Source: Verrucosispora sp. WMMD573 (lineage in GTDB: Bacteria; Actinomycetota; Actinomycetes; Mycobacteriales; Micromonosporaceae). From it: 64,000 bases of DNA. Positions within the stretch are counted from its first letter, which is position 1. Each line of letters opens with the position of its first letter. The position numbers and the translations under genes are program-made. Where the stretch lies: NCBI RefSeq assembly GCF_027497175.1, contig NZ_CP114901.1, positions 2,480,001-2,544,000 on the forward strand, in the 5' to 3' direction. Positions 1-10,674 of this stretch are shown here, piece by piece. The notes below the pieces were generated by a model. The model was not told where the DNA came from. It was given only the letters and a program-made list of their open reading frames with translations, and made no database searches.

Positions 1-3000
1 GAGGAGACCGGCACCACCGCCGCCGACGTCTCCGGGCACGGCAACAGCCTCACCGTCGGCGCGTCGGCGACGCGGGTCGCCGGCCGGTCCGGAGTAGGAA
101 CTGCGCTGTCGCTGCCGGGCACGGCCGTGGCCACCAGGGCCGGCGCGATCAACACGCCGAACCCCGACACCGGAGTCTCGACGCCGGTCCGCACCGACGC
201 GGATTTCACCGTCGCCGCCTGGGTCAAGATCAGTTCACTGTCGGGCTCCGGTGCGCAGGCGGTGGTGAGTGCGAACGGTTCCCGCATGCCGGCCTACCAC
301 CTGGGTTACGTCGTCAGTGGCCAACGGTGGCGGTTCACCATGGCCACGGCTGACATCGACAACGCCCCGATGGTCAGCGTGCACTCCAACGCCGCACCCA
401 CAGCGGGTAAGTGGACACATCTGGCCGCCACCTTCGACGGGGCGTCCAAGAAGCTGACCCTGTATGTCAATGGAGTGGCGCAGACCGAAACCGCGACGCT
501 GTCCGGCGGGTTCAACGCCACCAGCGACTTCTTCGTCGGCCGGCGTAAGTGGAACGGCGGCTACGACAGCTTTTTCACCGGCGTCGTGGACGACGTGCGG
601 TTCTACAACTTCACCGAGACCGCGGCCAACCTGGCGAAACTCGCCGTGCCGCTGCAGCCGAAGATCACCTTCCCCGACGGGGCCGACGTCACGGCCGGGG
701 GCCAGCTGACGGTCAGGTTCGACGCCGGTGGAGACACCAACGTCACCAAGTTCCGGTACAGCATCGACGACACCGAGCTCGGAAGCACGGTGAACGCCAC
801 CACGGCGGGCGGCACCGCTACCGTCACGATCAACCTGGGCAGTTCATTGGGCGAGCTGCCGGTTTACGCCGTGGCGGTTGACGACGGCAACCGGGCCGGC
901 GGTATGGGCGAGGGTGTGATTACGGTGTCTGCTGCGGCGAGCCTGTCGGGCACCGTGTGGGATCCGAACTTCTTCCCGCAAGCGGGAGCCATCGTAAGGC
1001 TGCAACCTGGTGGCTACCAGGCGATATCGCAGGCCGACGGCACCTACGCCCTGGCTAACTTTCCCACCGGCTCGTACACGATCACCGTCACGTACGGCGG
1101 GCGATGCGGGTTGGCGTTCAACGAGCCGGTCGAGATTGATGGTCGAGGGCTGACGACTGACATCTTCCTCGCCTTCGTTAGCGACGACCTCGGTCACACC
1201 TGCTCTGAGCAGACCATGCCCTTCATCGGGGCCAGTACGGTGCTCGCTTTGACCGGTGACGATGCGGTCGCTGCGGTGTCGTTGCCCTTCGCGTTCCCCT
1301 TCTACGGTGGCGCGTACCGCAGTGCCTGGGTGGACACCAACGGCTTGCTGACCTTCACCGATCCGGGTGGCTCACACCCGTACACCGGTCAGCAGCCTGC
1401 TCCGGTGGCACCGGCAGCCGCGGTGGCTCCGTTCTGGGACGATCTTGTCGTCGACGCTTCAGCGAGCGTGCGCACCGCGACCACCGGCTCGGGAGCCGGC
1501 CAGCGGTTCGTGGTGGAGTGGCGCAACGTGCACCGCAAGGGCAACACCGGGCAGCGGGTGTCCTTCGCGACGGTCCTGGCCCCTGACGGCACCGTGACGA
1601 CCAACTACGACCAGCTCGACAACGCCGCAGAGCGCGGTGCCCACGCCATCGTCGGCATCGAAGCGGAAGACGGCCAGGACCGGTTGCGGTACTCCACCGC
1701 CGAGCCGGTACTGGCCAGCAGCCAGGCAATCACCTTCACCCGCCCCGAGTCGGAAGGGGAGTTGGAGCTGCACAGCCTGTCCGGCACGCTCACCAACGCC
1801 GCCGGCGCCGCAGTGGTCGGTGCGACGGTCACCCTCGACCCGAGCGGGGTAAGCACCACGACCGGCGCGGGTGGCGCGTACAGCTTCACCGGCCTGGTCG
1901 CCGACAGCTACACCGTCAGCGCGCAGATGGCGGGACGGTGTGGCGCGCTGGTACGTAGCCAGGTGGAGTTGTTCGCCGATGTGGTCCGTGACCTGCGACT
2001 CGGGCCGGACTACGGGGGTCTGGGATACGCCTGCAGCACCGGGCCGTCCGCTTTCGTGTCGGCGTCGACGGTGCTGGGGCTGACCGGTGACGACGCGGCG
2101 ACCATGGTGGCGTTGCCGTTCCCGGTGCGTTTCCACGGCGAGTCGTACACCTCCGGTCGGGTGCACACGAACGGTCTGGTGAGTTTCGGTCCGTCCTCGG
2201 GTGAGCCGGACACCTGGGTCAACCCGACGATGCCGACGGTGGCGGCGCCGAATGCGGTGGTGGCGCCGTTCTGGGACGACTTCGAGGTGGACGCGTCGGC
2301 GAGTGTGCGGACGCAGACGGTGGGTTCGGCGCCGAACCGGTCGTTCGTGGTGGAGTGGCGCAACGTCGGGTTCCGGCCGACGAACGCGCAGCGGGTCACC
2401 TTCGAGGTGATCTTCCACGAGGACGGGCGGATCGCGTTCCACTACGGGGCGATGTCCACCCCGACCCAGCAGGGTGCGGCGGCGACGGTGGGTCTGGAGA
2501 ACGCCTCGGGGACGGTCGCGGCGCTGTACTCCTACCACGAGGCGGCGTTGACGGCGAACAGCTCGATCACCTACACCCCCGCACCGGCCGGATCGGTCGA
2601 GGGCGTGTTGACCACGGTGGTGACCGGTAACCCGGTAGCCGGAGCGACGGTGACGTTGAATCCGGGCAACCGCAGCACCACCACCGCGGCCGACGGCAGC
2701 TATCAGTTCACCGCGGTGCCGGTCGGGGAGTACAAGGTCGCCGCGTCGACCGGCGACAGCCGGTGCGCCGGCCAGTACGCCCGCGAGATCATCAATCACC
2801 CCGGCGGCGTGTCGGGAGTGGACCTGTCGGTGATGGTCGACGGTGACGAGTTCGGCTACAAGTGCACCGCCGGGGCGCGGACGTTCGTGCCCGGTGACAC
2901 GGTGGAAGCGTGGCAGGGCGACGAGACGGTGTGGCAGAAGAACCCGCCGTTCCCGGTGAAGCTCTACGGGGAGACGTACACCTCGGCGTGGATCAGCGCC

Positions 3001-4275
3001 AACGGCCTGATCAGTTTCAAGGATCCGGCGTACTTCGGGTGGATCGGTTCCTGGCCGGGGTCGATCCCGTCGCCGGCGGCGGAGGGCTCCCCGAACGCGG
3101 CGGTGTACGTGCTGTGGGACGACTGGGTGGTCGACTCGCAGGCCCGGATCGCCACCAAGGTCAGCGGCACCGCGCCGAACCGGCAGTGGGTCGTGGAGTG
3201 GCGCAACGTGCACATCTACGGCGACACCAGCACCCGCGCGACCTTCGAGGCGGTGTTCAAGGAGAACGGCGAGATCACCCTGGCCTACGCCGACATCGAC
3301 CCAAACAAGTCGATCGAGCGTGGCGGTGAGGGCACCGTCGGGATCGAGAACGGCGACGGCTCCGTCGGTTTCCAGTACCTGTTCCGCGAGCCGTGGCTCG
3401 CCACCGGGCAGGGCGTCACGTTCACCCCGAACCCGCCCGGGCAGGGAAGCGTCGCCGGCACCGTCACCTGTCAGGGCTCCCCGGTGGCCGGGGCGACGAT
3501 CACGGTGGCGGACCGGACGACGACCACCGCCGCCAACGGCACCTACCAGATCACCGCCGTGCCCGCCGGCAGCTGGGCGGTCATCGCCACCGTGCCCTCC
3601 GGGGCGTGCCGGGGCTCGGACGTGCGGCAGGTCGTGGTCGGCACCAACACCCAGGCCACCGCCGACTACACCCTGGGCAACACTGTCGCCGGGGGCGGCT
3701 ACCGGCTGACCGAGCAACCCGTCACCTACACCCCCGCCAACGGCACCGTGCTGCCACTGACCGGCGACGACGCCTACACCTCGATCGCGCTGCCCTTCCC
3801 GGTCAGCCTGTACGGGCAGACCTACAACACCGGCTGGGTGGACACCAACGGACTGGTCAGCTTCCTCAACCCCGGCGAACCGTCACCCGACGCCTGGCCC
3901 ATCCCATCGCCGGCCAGCCCCGAGGAACCCAACGCCGCGCTGTACCCGTTCTGGCACGACTGGGTCGTCGACGCCAACGCCAGCGTCCGCACCGCCGTGC
4001 GGGGCAGCGCACCCGCCCGGCAGTTCGTCATCGAATGGCGCAACGTCCACTCCTACGAGGACCCCCGCACCCGCGTCACCTTCCAGGCGATCCTCGACGA
4101 AGCCGGCGGCTACAGCTTCGCCTACACCGACAACGACGGCACCTTCCTCGAACGCGGCGGCGGCGCCACCATCGGCATCGAGAACGCCGACGGGACCGCC
4201 GCGATCCAGTACACCTACCGCCAACCCGTCCTCCGGCCCGGCTTGGGGCTGCGGTTCAACCCGCCCACCCCCTGA
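1..4275 (+). CDS. Secreted LamG and four-fold repeat protein (5' end outside window)
   Basis: The reading frame is open from base 1, so the gene begins upstream; the visible part is 1424 residues. It opens inside a LamG/concanavalin-like domain (about residues 1-215), recognisable by a GTTAADVSGHGN start and a DDVRFYNF end, followed by an Ig-like segment. After that come four copies of a unit of about 275 residues. Each unit has a carboxypeptidase-regulatory-like beta fold (GTVxxxGxPVAGATV type) and then a beta-rich domain carrying VDTNGL, FWDDxxVD and VEWRNV signatures. No catalytic residues stand out, so an adhesive or surface-display role is inferred. A strong stem-loop follows the stop and an Rhs protein gene follows in the same direction, suggesting a shared extracellular function. 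The true substrate is unknown. Confidence 0.8.
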   Translation, partial: EETGTTAADVSGHGNSLTVGASATRVAGRSGVGTALSLPGTAVATRAGAINTPNPDTGVSTPVRTDADFTVAAWVKISSLSGSGAQAVVSANGSRMPAYHLGYVVSGQRWRFTMATADIDNAPMVSVHSNAAPTAGKWTHLAATFDGASKKLTLYVNGVAQTETATLSGGFNATSDFFVGRRKWNGGYDSFFTGVVDDVRFYNFTETAANLAKLAVPLQPKITFPDGADVTAGGQLTVRFDAGGDTNVTKFRYSIDDTELGSTVNATTAGGTATVTINLGSSLGELPVYAVAVDDGNRAGGMGEGVITVSAAASLSGTVWDPNFFPQAGAIVRLQPGGYQAISQADGTYALANFPTGSYTITVTYGGRCGLAFNEPVEIDGRGLTTDIFLAFVSDDLGHTCSEQTMPFIGASTVLALTGDDAVAAVSLPFAFPFYGGAYRSAWVDTNGLLTFTDPGGSHPYTGQQPAPVAPAAAVAPFWDDLVVDASASVRTATTGSGAGQRFVVEWRNVHRKGNTGQRVSFATVLAPDGTVTTNYDQLDNAAERGAHAIVGIEAEDGQDRLRYSTAEPVLASSQAITFTRPESEGELELHSLSGTLTNAAGAAVVGATVTLDPSGVSTTTGAGGAYSFTGLVADSYTVSAQMAGRCGALVRSQVELFADVVRDLRLGPDYGGLGYACSTGPSAFVSASTVLGLTGDDAATMVALPFPVRFHGESYTSGRVHTNGLVSFGPSSGEPDTWVNPTMPTVAAPNAVVAPFWDDFEVDASASVRTQTVGSAPNRSFVVEWRNVGFRPTNAQRVTFEVIFHEDGRIAFHYGAMSTPTQQGAAATVGLENASGTVAALYSYHEAALTANSSITYTPAPAGSVEGVLTTVVTGNPVAGATVTLNPGNRSTTTAADGSYQFTAVPVGEYKVAASTGDSRCAGQYAREIINHPGGVSGVDLSVMVDGDEFGYKCTAGARTFVPGDTVEAWQGDETVWQKNPPFPVKLYGETYTSAWISANGLISFKDPAYFGWIGSWPGSIPSPAAEGSPNAAVYVLWDDWVVDSQARIATKVSGTAPNRQWVVEWRNVHIYGDTSTRATFEAVFKENGEITLAYADIDPNKSIERGGEGTVGIENGDGSVGFQYLFREPWLATGQGVTFTPNPPGQGSVAGTVTCQGSPVAGATITVADRTTTTAANGTYQITAVPAGSWAVIATVPSGACRGSDVRQVVVGTNTQATADYTLGNTVAGGGYRLTEQPVTYTPANGTVLPLTGDDAYTSIALPFPVSLYGQTYNTGWVDTNGLVSFLNPGEPSPDAWPIPSPASPEEPNAALYPFWHDWVVDANASVRTAVRGSAPARQFVIEWRNVHSYEDPRTRVTFQAILDEAGGYSFAYTDNDGTFLERGGGATIGIENADGTAAIQYTYRQPVLRPGLGLRFNPPTP
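930..4260 (+). repeat. Four tandem coding repeats of about 830 bp
   Basis: Four diverged in-frame units begin near 940, 1770, 2595 and 3445. Each encodes a carboxypeptidase-regulatory-like segment followed by a domain with the conserved FWDD and EWRNV motifs. The copies are recognisable at protein level but not identical at DNA level, which points to old duplication rather than recent amplification. Confidence 0.75.
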
Positions 4276-4293
4276 CCCCGCCACGGTGACCAC

Positions 4294-4324
4294 GAGGGGC
4301 CGTCTCTGGATGAGGCGGCCCCTC
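4294..4324 (+). terminator. Stem-loop after the LamG protein gene
   Basis: A 9-bp perfect stem (GAGGGGCCG paired with CGGCCCCTC) encloses a 13-base loop, 19 bases after the stop codon. There is no T-tract, as is common in high-GC actinomycetes. It probably separates this gene from the downstream Rhs gene. Confidence 0.5.
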
Positions 4325-4368
4325 CACAGCCCACACCTGCTGATCCTCAGAGCCTCTGGAGGCGACCG

Positions 4369-7300
4369 GTGACCTCACATTCGTCCAAAACGGTACTTAC
4401 AGTGATGTTGCGCCCGCTCAGCGTACCGGCGCGCCGTCCTGCGTTGCTCGCGACGGCCGTCGCCGTCACCCTGATGGCTGGCCTGCTCCAAGCCGTCCCT
4501 GCGGAGGCTATTCCGGCCGGTTACCAGCCGACCTCCGCCAAGCCCACGCCGCCCGTACCCGTGAAGGCGGTCAAGCCTGCAGCGGCGCCCACGGCGGAGG
4601 TGCCGCCACCGGCGTCAGCCAAGCCGGCTCCTGTCTGGCCGTCGGCCGGCTCCGCGGTGGTCGACCTGACCGCCGCCCGGCCCGACGCCGCAGCAGCCCG
4701 GGTAGGCACCCTGCCGGTGCGGCTCGCCAGGCCGACCGCGGCCGCCCGCGGCGGGGCGGCCCCCGGCCGGGTACGCGTCGAGGTGCTCGACCGCCCGGCC
4801 ACCGAGCGCGCTGGAGTCCGAGGCCTGCTGTTGAATGTGAAGCGCGCGGACGGGGTCGCGGAGAGCGGCCGAGCCAACCTCACCGTCGACTACGGGTCGT
4901 TCGCAACCGCGTACGGCGCCGACTGGGCCAGCCGACTCCGGCTCGTGACGCTGCCCGACTGCGCCCTGAGCACGCCCGAGAAGAAGCAGTGCTCGGGCAC
5001 CGCCGTGAAGTCCCGCCACGACCTGCGTTCCCGTTCGGTGACGGCGAGTGTTCCGGTCGGCACGGCCGGCACCTTGGTAGCGCTCGCGGCGGGCGACTCC
5101 GGCCCTGCCGGCGACTACAAGGCTACCTCCCTGCAGCCCTCCGCCACCTGGAGCGCCGGCGGCAGCGCGGGCGCCTTCACCTGGTCGTATCCGATGCGGG
5201 TGCCGCCTGGCATCGGCGGTCCCGAACCGCAGGTCGAGCTGAGCTACTCATCCCAGTCGGTCGACGGTCGGCACGCGGCCTCCAACAACCAGCCCTCTTG
5301 GATCGGCGAGGGCTTCGAGGGCTGGCCGGGCGGCTACATAGAACGTAGCTACCGGAACTGTTCTGACGACATGGGCGGCTCGGCGAACAATACCGAGAAG
5401 GCCACCGACCTTTGCTGGGAGACGGACAACGCCACCGTATCCCTGGCTGGGCACGCTGGGGAGCTGATCTACAACGCCACCGAGGGGCGTTGGCACCTGC
5501 GCAACGACGACGGCTCGCGGATTGAGCGGAGGACCGGCGCGAGCAACGGCGACAACAACGGTGAGTACTGGGTGCTCACCACCACTGCCGGCACGCAGTA
5601 CTGGTTCGGTCTCAACCGACTTCCTGGCTGGGTCGCCGGTAACCCGCTGACCAACTCGACCTGGACTGTGCCCGTCTTCGGTAACGAGCCGAACGAGCCC
5701 TGTCACGCCACCGACTTCGCTGACTCCGACTGCGTACAGGCATGGCGGTGGAACCTCGACTACGTTGTGGATCTGAACGGCAACTCCGTCTCCTATTGGT
5801 ATGGCAAGGAGACCAACAAGTACGCGCGCAATCTCGACGCCGAAGACGCCGTCAGCTACGTCCGGGGCGGCTGGCTTGACCGAATCGACTACGGCACCCG
5901 CCAGACAAACGGCGTGGACTCGGTGCTGAGCATTCCGGCGCCGCTGCGCGTCGAGCTCACCGAGGCCGATCGTTGTCTGACTGGTTGTACCACGCACGAC
6001 GAGGCGCGCTGGCCGGACACCCCCTGGGACTCCGAGTGCACCGGCTCGTCCTGCACGGACAAGTACGCCCCGACGTTCTGGACCACCAAGCGGCTCTCCA
6101 AGGTGACGACCCAGGTGCGCAGCGGCAACGGTTACAGCGACGTCGAGCGCTGGACGCTGACCCACACGTTCCCCGACCCTGGGGACGGCACCCGGGCCGG
6201 CCTCTGGCTCTCCAAGATTTCGCACGTCGGCCTCGTAGGTGGCACTGCCAGCCTTCCGGACATCGAATTCACGCCCGTGCAGTTGCCGAACCGGGTGGAC
6301 ACCATCGACTTCGCCGCGGCGATGAATTGGATGCGGATCACGAAGATCCGCAACGAGGCTGGCGGGACGATCAGCGTCAACTACTCGGACCAGGACTGCA
6401 AGGCGGGGCAGACCATGCCCACACCCCAGACGAACACGAGACGCTGCTATCCGGTCATCTGGGAACCTGAGGGCTATAGCAGCCCTGTTACAGACTGGTT
6501 CCACAAGTATGTAGTCGACACGATCTACGAGAACGACAACACCGGTGGCGCCCCGCCGCAGGGCAGTCCCCGGGTCGCCTACAAGTACACCTACCTGGAC
6601 GGAGCCGCTTGGCACTACACCGACGACGACGGGCTGATCGACAAGAAGCGTAAGACGTGGTCGGAGTACCGGGGATATGGCCGGGTTGGCGTCACGGTGG
6701 GCGACGCTGGTGAGCAGACGTACAGCGAAACCCGTTACTTCCGCGGTATGAATGGTGACCGCGCAACTCCGTCGGGCGGGACCAAGGTCGTCACCATTGA
6801 CGGGATTCCTGACGAGGACTGGTACTCCGGCGTGACGCGCGAGAGCATCGTGTTCGACGGCCCGGGTGGCTCGGTCGTCTCTCGTGAGCGCAACACCCCC
6901 TGGTCTTCGGCACCGACCGCCACCCGGACCATCAACGGGGACACGGTCACTGCGAGGTTCAACCGGATCGGTACAACCACCAAGCACGTGACACTCGACG
7001 CCGGGCGTGGCGAGCGGGTCACCAAGGCCGTCACCACCTACGACATCTACGGCATGGCGGTGGCCGTGGACGATCTGGGCGAGGACGGCGTCGCGGGCGA
7101 CGAGCGGTGTAGTAAGAGCGACTACAGTCCGCGCAACACTGAGGCCTGGCTGATGGACAGGGTGCACCGGGTCCAGACGTACGCTGTCAAGTGTGCCGAC
7201 GCCGCCACCCCCGCGTCCCTAGGCGAGGACGACGTCATCGGCGAGGTCCGCACCTGGTACGACGGCCACGCCTTCCAGGAGGCACCGACCCGTGGCCTGA

Positions 7301-10300
7301 CCACGCGGACGGAGGAGCTGGCCGCCTGGAACGCCGGCGCGCCCACCTTTACCACGACCACCCGATCCGCCTACGACAACCACGGCCGGATCACCTCAAC
7401 TTGGGACGCGAACAACTATGAGACCAAGACTGCGTACATGCCTGCGGCAGGAGGGCCGGTAACCGGCAAGACGATCACCAACCCGGCGCTGCACGTCACC
7501 ACCACGACCCTCTCGCCCGGTTACGGAATGGAGACATCGGTCGTGGACCCGAACGGCAAGCGCACCGACATGAGCCACGACGGGCTCGGCCGGTTGACCG
7601 GAGTGTGGCTTCCGGACCGGGACAAGGCGACTCAAACCGCGAACATGACCTTCAGCTACACCGTCCGCACCGACGGAGCATCGGCCGTCGCCGCCTCCAA
7701 GCTCACCCCGTCCGGCGGCTACTCGACCTCGTTCGTCCTGTACGACGGGATGCTGCGGGAACGGCAGACCCAGGCACCGTCGATCTCCGGCGGACGGCTG
7801 ATCACCGAGACGTTCTACGACACGGCGGGGCGCAAGTCGAAGAGCTTCGGCTCCTATCACACGACGGGGACGGCCGGCATCACGTTGGTGACCACCACCG
7901 AGCGAGCCCTGGTGCCAAACCAGACCCGGACGGTGTACGACGGGGCCGGACGGACGAGGGCCGAGGTATTCCAGCCCTACGACGCCGAGCGCTGGCGGAC
8001 CTCGACCTATCACGCCGGTGACCGCACCGATGTCACCCCGGCGGCTGGTGGCACCGCCACCTCCAGTTTGACCGACGCCCGGGGACAGCTTGTGGAGCTG
8101 CGGTACTACCATGGGGCCACGCCGACACCCGGCACCGCCGGCAGTTGGGACGCCATGACGTACACCTTCAACCGCAAGGGTCAGAAGACGGCGGTCACCG
8201 ACTCCCGCGGTAACACGTGGACGTACACCTTCGACATCCGGGGCCGACAGACTTCGGTCGACGATCCTGACAAGGGTACGGCTGTCTCCACCTACGACAA
8301 CGGTGGCCGGGTCACCACCCTGACGGACGCCCGCGGCAAAAAGCTGGCGTACGGGTACGACTCGCTCAACCGCAAGCGCGCGGTCTTCGAGGATCGGATC
8401 GGCGGCACCACACGAGCAATGTGGATCTACGACACCCTGGCAAAGGGGCAGCTAAGCCAGTCGACCCGCTACGTCGGTGGCGCCGCCTATCAGGTGAAGA
8501 TCACTGGCTATACGGAAACGTACCAGCCGACCGGCAGCGAGATCGTGGTCCCCGAATCCGAGACCGGGCTCGCTGGCATATATCACTTCGGCGCCACCTA
8601 CAACGTGGACAACTCGGTGGCATCGCAGAGCATGCCGTCGACGAATAGTAACCTGCCAGCGGAGACACTGCTGTTCGATTACAACAGCTTCGGCCTGCAG
8701 AGCGGCCTACGCACGTTGTACGGCGGAGTCGAATCCTCGTACGTCGCAGACACCGACTACAGCGCGCTAGCCGAAATCGACCAGGTGGAGCTCTATACGG
8801 GCACGGGCGGCCGAGTCTACCAGAAGTACACCCGGGAGTTGGAGACGGGACGCCTCACCGGCATCCGAACCGACCGCGATTCGGTTGCGCCGCACATCCT
8901 CTCCGACATCCATTACCGATACGACAACACTGGCAACGTCACCAAGGTCGTGGACGTCGCCCCTGACCCGGTCGACGACACCCAGTGCTTCGCCTACGAC
9001 TACCTGCGCCGGCTCACCCACGCGTGGACGCCATCGTCAAGTGACTGCGCCGCGACTCGTTCGGCTACAGCGCTGGGTGGCCCCGCCCCGTACTGGCGGT
9101 CGTGGACCTACGACAGCGTCGGCAACCGGCGTACGGAAACCGTGCACACCGCCACCGGAAACACCACGACCAACTACAACTACCCGGCTGACGGCGCGCC
9201 TAAGGCGCACAGCCTGACTTCCACCACTGGCGGACAGACCGGCAGCTATACCTACGACGAGACCGGCAACACGCTGACACGGTCCGCCGCCTCAACCGGA
9301 ACGCAGACGCTGACCTGGGACTTCGAGGGCCACCTCGAAACGGCAACCGACTCCACCGGCCAGACCAGCTTTGTCTACGACGCCAACGGCAACCGGCTGA
9401 TCCGCCGAGACCCTTCAGGCAAGACCTTGTATCTGCCGGGGCAAGAGATCCGCTACGACTCCGGCACGAGCACCACCACCTGCACCCGTTACTACTCCTA
9501 CAACGGCGCAACGATCGCGTCCCGGACGGTCGTCGGCCTGAGCTGGCTGACCGGGGACCACCATGGCACGGCCGGGGTGGCGGTCGACACCACGACCCAG
9601 CAGGCGACGATTCGCCGGGAAACCCCGTTCGGCACTCCGCGTGGATTCAGCCCTGCGTGGCCCAACGACAAGGGCTTCCTCGGGGGTACCAAGGACAACA
9701 CCGGCCTGACTCATTTGGGTGCCCGAGAATACGACCCGGCCATCGGTCGCTTTATCAGCGTCGACCCGGTGATGGACCTGTCCGACCCGCAGCAGATGAA
9801 CGGCTACAACTACAGCAACAACAGCCCGGTCAATGCCAGCGACCCTAGCGGGTTGAAGGTATGCGGCAACGACGATTGCAGCATGTACACCACGCCCACC
9901 CCCGATGGAGAGATCGTTCATGAGCCCGGTGGGAAGAAGACCAAGATAAAGAAGTATCCGCCAGGTTCCTGTTCCGGCCGCTTCTGTATCGGAGCGCCGC
10001 ACAAGCCAGTGCACCACGGCCCCTGGAACGATAGCTTCGTGTACGACCCGAAGGCCAAGGCCACACCGGCCGACATCGCCAGCTGGGCCAAGTGGCAGGC
10101 GCGCCGGTATGGGTGCATCGCTTCCGTCCGGGCAGGGGTCGGTAAGTGCGCTGATTGGGGCGAAGCCCCCTACATGTACGACCGCTTCGCCTCGGGAACC
10201 GGCGAGCCCTACGTCTTCGACTTCGCTCCCGCTTACGACCAGGATCCCTTCCTGCGCAACGTCATCGACGCGGAGATCGCGGCAGCGCAACGGGCCTCCG

Positions 10301-10674
10301 AGCAATTAGCAGGCAGATCGGGCAGCAGCTCGTTCGAGATCACCGGCAAGAACCGGAACATCAGGTCGAATCCGGACACCGAACGCTGGCAGAAGACTAT
10401 CGGCTCGTTCAACATCTGGGCCAGCGCCGACGTCACCGTCACCGGCGACACCGTCGCCATGCGGATTACCATCCACGCCGAGGACCGGTGGAACTTCAAC
10501 AGGAACGAGAACGACCTCGCGACGGGTATCTCTGACAACGAGAACGGCCGCTTTGCTGAGCTGGGCTGGGCGAAGGGCTTCAACTCCTCAGGCTCTATGG
10601 TGAAGGACGTGGTGTGGAAAGCAGGATCGCCCAAGAGCGCGGTGGTGACCGAACCGTACAGGCAGCGCTGGTGA
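4369..10674 (+). CDS. Secreted Rhs/YD-repeat protein with polymorphic C-terminal domain
   Basis: A 2101-residue protein starting at a GTG preceded by GGAGG at good spacing. The N-terminus has a basic stretch and a hydrophobic segment ending in VPAEA, a Sec signal. The middle has many YD-type repeats (for example YDGLGRL, YDANGNRL) expected to build a hollow beta-shell. The Rhs-associated core ends with LGAREYDPAIGRFISVDPV and NASDPSGL near residue 1830. Beyond it lies a tip of about 270 residues with no recognised toxin family; it contains a NIWASADVTVTG strand and an ENGRFAELGWAKGF motif. In Rhs systems this tip is the effector part and varies between strains. The next gene overlaps the stop by 4 bases, as immunity genes usually do. 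Toxin activity is inferred from architecture only. Confidence 0.85.
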   Translation: MTSHSSKTVLTVMLRPLSVPARRPALLATAVAVTLMAGLLQAVPAEAIPAGYQPTSAKPTPPVPVKAVKPAAAPTAEVPPPASAKPAPVWPSAGSAVVDLTAARPDAAAARVGTLPVRLARPTAAARGGAAPGRVRVEVLDRPATERAGVRGLLLNVKRADGVAESGRANLTVDYGSFATAYGADWASRLRLVTLPDCALSTPEKKQCSGTAVKSRHDLRSRSVTASVPVGTAGTLVALAAGDSGPAGDYKATSLQPSATWSAGGSAGAFTWSYPMRVPPGIGGPEPQVELSYSSQSVDGRHAASNNQPSWIGEGFEGWPGGYIERSYRNCSDDMGGSANNTEKATDLCWETDNATVSLAGHAGELIYNATEGRWHLRNDDGSRIERRTGASNGDNNGEYWVLTTTAGTQYWFGLNRLPGWVAGNPLTNSTWTVPVFGNEPNEPCHATDFADSDCVQAWRWNLDYVVDLNGNSVSYWYGKETNKYARNLDAEDAVSYVRGGWLDRIDYGTRQTNGVDSVLSIPAPLRVELTEADRCLTGCTTHDEARWPDTPWDSECTGSSCTDKYAPTFWTTKRLSKVTTQVRSGNGYSDVERWTLTHTFPDPGDGTRAGLWLSKISHVGLVGGTASLPDIEFTPVQLPNRVDTIDFAAAMNWMRITKIRNEAGGTISVNYSDQDCKAGQTMPTPQTNTRRCYPVIWEPEGYSSPVTDWFHKYVVDTIYENDNTGGAPPQGSPRVAYKYTYLDGAAWHYTDDDGLIDKKRKTWSEYRGYGRVGVTVGDAGEQTYSETRYFRGMNGDRATPSGGTKVVTIDGIPDEDWYSGVTRESIVFDGPGGSVVSRERNTPWSSAPTATRTINGDTVTARFNRIGTTTKHVTLDAGRGERVTKAVTTYDIYGMAVAVDDLGEDGVAGDERCSKSDYSPRNTEAWLMDRVHRVQTYAVKCADAATPASLGEDDVIGEVRTWYDGHAFQEAPTRGLTTRTEELAAWNAGAPTFTTTTRSAYDNHGRITSTWDANNYETKTAYMPAAGGPVTGKTITNPALHVTTTTLSPGYGMETSVVDPNGKRTDMSHDGLGRLTGVWLPDRDKATQTANMTFSYTVRTDGASAVAASKLTPSGGYSTSFVLYDGMLRERQTQAPSISGGRLITETFYDTAGRKSKSFGSYHTTGTAGITLVTTTERALVPNQTRTVYDGAGRTRAEVFQPYDAERWRTSTYHAGDRTDVTPAAGGTATSSLTDARGQLVELRYYHGATPTPGTAGSWDAMTYTFNRKGQKTAVTDSRGNTWTYTFDIRGRQTSVDDPDKGTAVSTYDNGGRVTTLTDARGKKLAYGYDSLNRKRAVFEDRIGGTTRAMWIYDTLAKGQLSQSTRYVGGAAYQVKITGYTETYQPTGSEIVVPESETGLAGIYHFGATYNVDNSVASQSMPSTNSNLPAETLLFDYNSFGLQSGLRTLYGGVESSYVADTDYSALAEIDQVELYTGTGGRVYQKYTRELETGRLTGIRTDRDSVAPHILSDIHYRYDNTGNVTKVVDVAPDPVDDTQCFAYDYLRRLTHAWTPSSSDCAATRSATALGGPAPYWRSWTYDSVGNRRTETVHTATGNTTTNYNYPADGAPKAHSLTSTTGGQTGSYTYDETGNTLTRSAASTGTQTLTWDFEGHLETATDSTGQTSFVYDANGNRLIRRDPSGKTLYLPGQEIRYDSGTSTTTCTRYYSYNGATIASRTVVGLSWLTGDHHGTAGVAVDTTTQQATIRRETPFGTPRGFSPAWPNDKGFLGGTKDNTGLTHLGAREYDPAIGRFISVDPVMDLSDPQQMNGYNYSNNSPVNASDPSGLKVCGNDDCSMYTTPTPDGEIVHEPGGKKTKIKKYPPGSCSGRFCIGAPHKPVHHGPWNDSFVYDPKAKATPADIASWAKWQARRYGCIASVRAGVGKCADWGEAPYMYDRFASGTGEPYVFDFAPAYDQDPFLRNVIDAEIAAAQRASEQLAGRSGSSSFEITGKNRNIRSNPDTERWQKTIGSFNIWASADVTVTGDTVAMRITIHAEDRWNFNRNENDLATGISDNENGRFAELGWAKGFNSSGSMVKDVVWKAGSPKSAVVTEPYRQRW

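Noticed and set aside
1459..3717. 752-codon minus-strand open frame
   Set aside because: It lies fully opposite the LamG repeat protein, is rich in Arg, Gly and Pro and has no domain; a shadow of high-GC coding DNA.
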